From Calditerrivibrio sp. (GTDB lineage: Bacteria; Chrysiogenota; Deferribacteres; Deferribacterales; Calditerrivibrionaceae): a stretch of DNA of 10,000 nt. The stretch covers positions 1 through 10,000 of the forward strand of contig JAIWOA010000016.1 of the NCBI GenBank assembly GCA_020217115.1, in the 5' to 3' direction. The notes below the pieces were generated by a model that was not told the origin of the DNA, did no database searches, and worked only from the letters and a program-made list of their open reading frames with translations. The position numbers were made by a program, and so were the translations under genes. Shown piece after piece: positions 7,813-10,000 of the stretch (the first letter of the stretch is position 1; each line of letters opens with the position of its first letter).

Positions 7813-9140
7813 TGAATGAGAACTTTTTAAAAAAGTATAGAAATCTTTTTGGTAGCGAATCAGAGGTCTTCTTCGACGCATTACATAAAAAGAGGGAAAA
7901 ATTTTTCAGAATTAACTCTGCAAGAAAAATTAATTATATTGAAGAATTAGTTAATTTAAATATCTCTAAGGATAGTTTACCTTTTATATATAGCTACATA
8001 TCAGAGAATGATATCGTTACAAATACAGTGTCATTTTTGACAGGTGGGATATATATTCAAAATCCATCTTCGATAATACCTCCCCTAATATTGTCAAGCC
8101 TTCTGGATGAAAATTCTACTATTTTAGACATTTCTGCAGCACCCGGTGGCAAAACTACCTCTTTGAGTGAAATAACCAACAGAAAAAGTACAATAATAGC
8201 TAATGAACCATCTTCAACAAGATTAAAATCTCTACATTTCAATTTAGAGAAATATGGTGCATGGAATGTTCATACCATATCCTTTGATGGTAGAATTCTT
8301 GACAAAAAGCTTCCGGCAGTTTTTGATGGGATACTATTAGATGCACCATGTAGCAATGAAAATAAAATAGGATACAACAAAGAGGTAAACTCTTCATGGA
8401 GTGAAGAGCTTGTTCTAAAGATGCAAAAACTACAATATGAAATAATATCATCTGCTGTAAAGTTATTAAAAGATGGTGGAATACTGATCTACTCTACATG
8501 TACCTTTTCCATTGAAGAAAATGAAGAGATTATAAAAATGGTAATAGACAGTAACGATGATCTGGAGTTGATAGATATAAATAAGGGGGAATATGATCCC
8601 GGAATTTCAGAATATGATTGGATAAATGAGAAAGTTATAAGAGTGTTACCCCACAAAAGCAGATATGATGGCTTTTTTGTAGCAGGTATAAGAAAAAAGG
8701 GGGAATTGCATATTAACAAACTTAAGGAAAGCTCCCCTACTCCCAAATATCTAAAAGAGTATTTTGACAGGGATACTTTTGAAGGTTTTTTTTCAGAAAT
8801 TGATGGTATTGTATATTATGAAAAAAAACTCCCAGAAGAACTAAATAGGATAAAATATAAAAAAACAGGGATAAAGCTTGGGAAAATTGTAAGAAACGAG
8901 GTCGAATTGTCTTCACAATTTTTGTGGGAATATGGATTTTTTCTAAATAAAGATAAAAAAATTGATATCGACATTGAAAAATCTCTTGAATTTTTAAGCG
9001 GTTTTGATGTAGAATTAAAAGTTAAAATTAATAAGAATTGCTTGTTTTTTGGTTCTATACCGGTAGGTATTGTAAAAAATTTAGGTAACTGTCTGAAAAA
9101 TAAATTAGACAGATACTTTTTATATGGAAAAGGGATGTAA
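7812..9140 (+). CDS. rsmF: RsmF-like 16S rRNA (cytosine-C5)-methyltransferase (NOP2/Sun family)
   Basis: A 442-residue SAM-dependent RNA m5C methyltransferase. Residues about 1-95 are the N-terminal RNA-binding part, with FRINSARK and GGIYIQNPSS. The Rossmann core follows: motif I LDISAAPGGKTTSLSE (about 105-120), then ANEPSSTRLKSLHFN and DGRI. DAPCS carries Cys180 and YSTCTFS the catalytic Cys230, the two-cysteine arrangement of the NOP2/Sun family; the segment closely resembles E. coli RsmF, which modifies C1407 of 16S rRNA. Residues about 295-442 form the C-terminal extension, ending in FFGSIPVGIVKNLGNCLKN, like the PUA-related tail of RsmF, which favours this over RsmB. The true target base is not provable here. 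I start at ATG 7812, which overlaps the rpe stop as TGATG, rather than at the TTG one codon upstream. There is no good Shine-Dalgarno, so translation is probably coupled to rpe. Confidence 0.9.
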   Translation: MNENFLKKYRNLFGSESEVFFDALHKKREKFFRINSARKINYIEELVNLNISKDSLPFIYSYISENDIVTNTVSFLTGGIYIQNPSSIIPPLILSSLLDENSTILDISAAPGGKTTSLSEITNRKSTIIANEPSSTRLKSLHFNLEKYGAWNVHTISFDGRILDKKLPAVFDGILLDAPCSNENKIGYNKEVNSSWSEELVLKMQKLQYEIISSAVKLLKDGGILIYSTCTFSIEENEEIIKMVIDSNDDLELIDINKGEYDPGISEYDWINEKVIRVLPHKSRYDGFFVAGIRKKGELHINKLKESSPTPKYLKEYFDRDTFEGFFSEIDGIVYYEKKLPEELNRIKYKKTGIKLGKIVRNEVELSSQFLWEYGFFLNKDKKIDIDIEKSLEFLSGFDVELKVKINKNCLFFGSIPVGIVKNLGNCLKNKLDRYFLYGKGM

Positions 9141-10000
9141 ATGAAAAATATCTTAATTGTAGAAGACAGTGCTTTTTTTCAAAAGGTTATAGAAAATGAG
9201 CTAAAAGAGCTCGAATACAATATCTTTAATGCATATTCGATAAAAGAGGCTATTGATATAATACGTTCAAATAAAATTGATATGATAACTCTCGATATAG
9301 AGCTTCCAGATGGCTTGGGTTATGAACTATGCAAAATGTTAAAAAAGGATCCCATGTATGCTGGAATACAGGTCATTGTAGTAACAAACACCAGTGATGA
9401 AGATGCAAGTATAAAATCTTTCGAAGCTGGAGCTCTGGGTTATATACACAAAGACAATCTAAAAAGAGATTTAAAAAGATATATAAAAAATATATTATCG
9501 ATCATCAATAACCTATCTTTCTCAAACAATAAAATACTACTTATAGAGGATAGTGACTTCCAGCGGAAATATTTTAAGCATCTACTGGAATTTGCAAAGC
9601 TCGATGTATTAGATTTTAAAGATACAGAAAGTGCAAAAGCATATCTGGAAAAAGAAAAGCCTGTAATCGATCTTGCAGTTTTAGATTACTTTCTTTCTGA
9701 CAATACTACCTGTACTGAGATGATACTTTATTTAAAAGAGAATAAGTTTTATGAACAGGTACCTACAATTGTTTTGACAGTATCAAAGGATCTTTCCCAC
9801 AAATATGAAATATTTGTTATTGGGGGGAACGATTTTCTTATAAAACCATTCGATACAAGTGAATTTTACCTGAGGGTCAGAAATCAGTTAAAAACAAAAC
9901 ACCTCATGGATATGCTTGATGCTAAAAATAAGCTACTCACAATAAGTGCCACAACAGATGAACTTACAAAACTCTACAATAGAAGATTCTTCTGGGATAA
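9141..10000 (+). CDS. PleD-like response regulator, REC-REC-GGDEF (partial, C-terminus off window)
   Basis: An open frame of 286 codons from ATG 9141 to the window edge, with AAGGGA at 9130-9135 as ribosome site and the stop of the preceding gene directly abutting. Residues 1-about 120 are a first receiver domain with acidic pair Glu8-Asp9, phosphoacceptor Asp52 (LDIELPDG), Thr82 and Lys104. Residues about 129-250 are a second receiver with Glu136-Asp137, Asp182 (LDYFLSD), Thr213 and Lys235 (IKPFD). Both sets are complete, whereas in Caulobacter PleD the second receiver is an adaptor. At 271-286 TTDELTKLYNRRFFWD is the unmistakable start of a GGDEF domain, so the protein is expected to be a diguanylate cyclase activated by phosphorylation-driven dimerisation. 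The GGDEF signature itself is outside the window, so catalytic competence is unproven. No partner histidine kinase is visible. Confidence 0.92.
   Translation, partial: MKNILIVEDSAFFQKVIENELKELEYNIFNAYSIKEAIDIIRSNKIDMITLDIELPDGLGYELCKMLKKDPMYAGIQVIVVTNTSDEDASIKSFEAGALGYIHKDNLKRDLKRYIKNILSIINNLSFSNNKILLIEDSDFQRKYFKHLLEFAKLDVLDFKDTESAKAYLEKEKPVIDLAVLDYFLSDNTTCTEMILYLKENKFYEQVPTIVLTVSKDLSHKYEIFVIGGNDFLIKPFDTSEFYLRVRNQLKTKHLMDMLDAKNKLLTISATTDELTKLYNRRFFWD

Noticed and set aside
1739..10000. Rho-independent terminators, tRNAs, CRISPR repeats or mobile elements
   Set aside because: I looked at each junction and found no GC-rich hairpin followed by a T run. The gaps are 0-3 bp except at 1736-1853, and no repeated units, terminal inverted repeats or transposase-like proteins are visible.

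Overview
The window is AT-rich and densely packed. It comes from a bacterial chromosome, probably a Gram-negative anaerobe of a deep-branching lineage. The codon and base composition, the gene order and the style of the proteins remind me of the Deferribacterota, but that is an impression from memory and not a placement. Nothing points to a phage, plasmid, insertion sequence, CRISPR array or genomic island. No tRNA or rRNA is visible, and no gene-free gap exceeds about 120 bp.

Layout: two transcription units diverge from a single 118 bp intergenic region (1736-1853). Leftward, a PlsC-type acyltransferase (935-1735) is followed 8 bp later by a radical SAM protein that leaves the window at base 1. 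Rightward, seven genes are packed head to tail: a short crotonase-fold protein, a proofreading-less DNA polymerase I (polA), a sensor-type diguanylate cyclase, histidinol dehydrogenase (hisD), ribulose-phosphate 3-epimerase (rpe), an RsmF-like rRNA cytosine methyltransferase, and a PleD-like REC-REC-GGDEF regulator cut by the right edge. Gaps between them are 3 bp at most, and three junctions overlap (ATGA, ATGA, TGATG), so the series is probably one operon with translational coupling. A good sigma-70-like promoter lies just before its first gene.

Functionally the rightward unit is a mixed housekeeping cluster (DNA repair and replication, histidine synthesis, pentose phosphate metabolism, rRNA modification) containing two different cyclic-di-GMP synthases. 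I see no obviously new system. The points most worth a second look are: the crotonase-like protein, which lacks both canonical catalytic glutamates; the acyltransferase with altered HX4D and FPEGTR motifs; the collapsed proofreading domain of PolA; the apparent DUF484/GAF-like sensor joined to GGDEF inside a housekeeping operon; and an SD-AUG-stop element just upstream of hisD.
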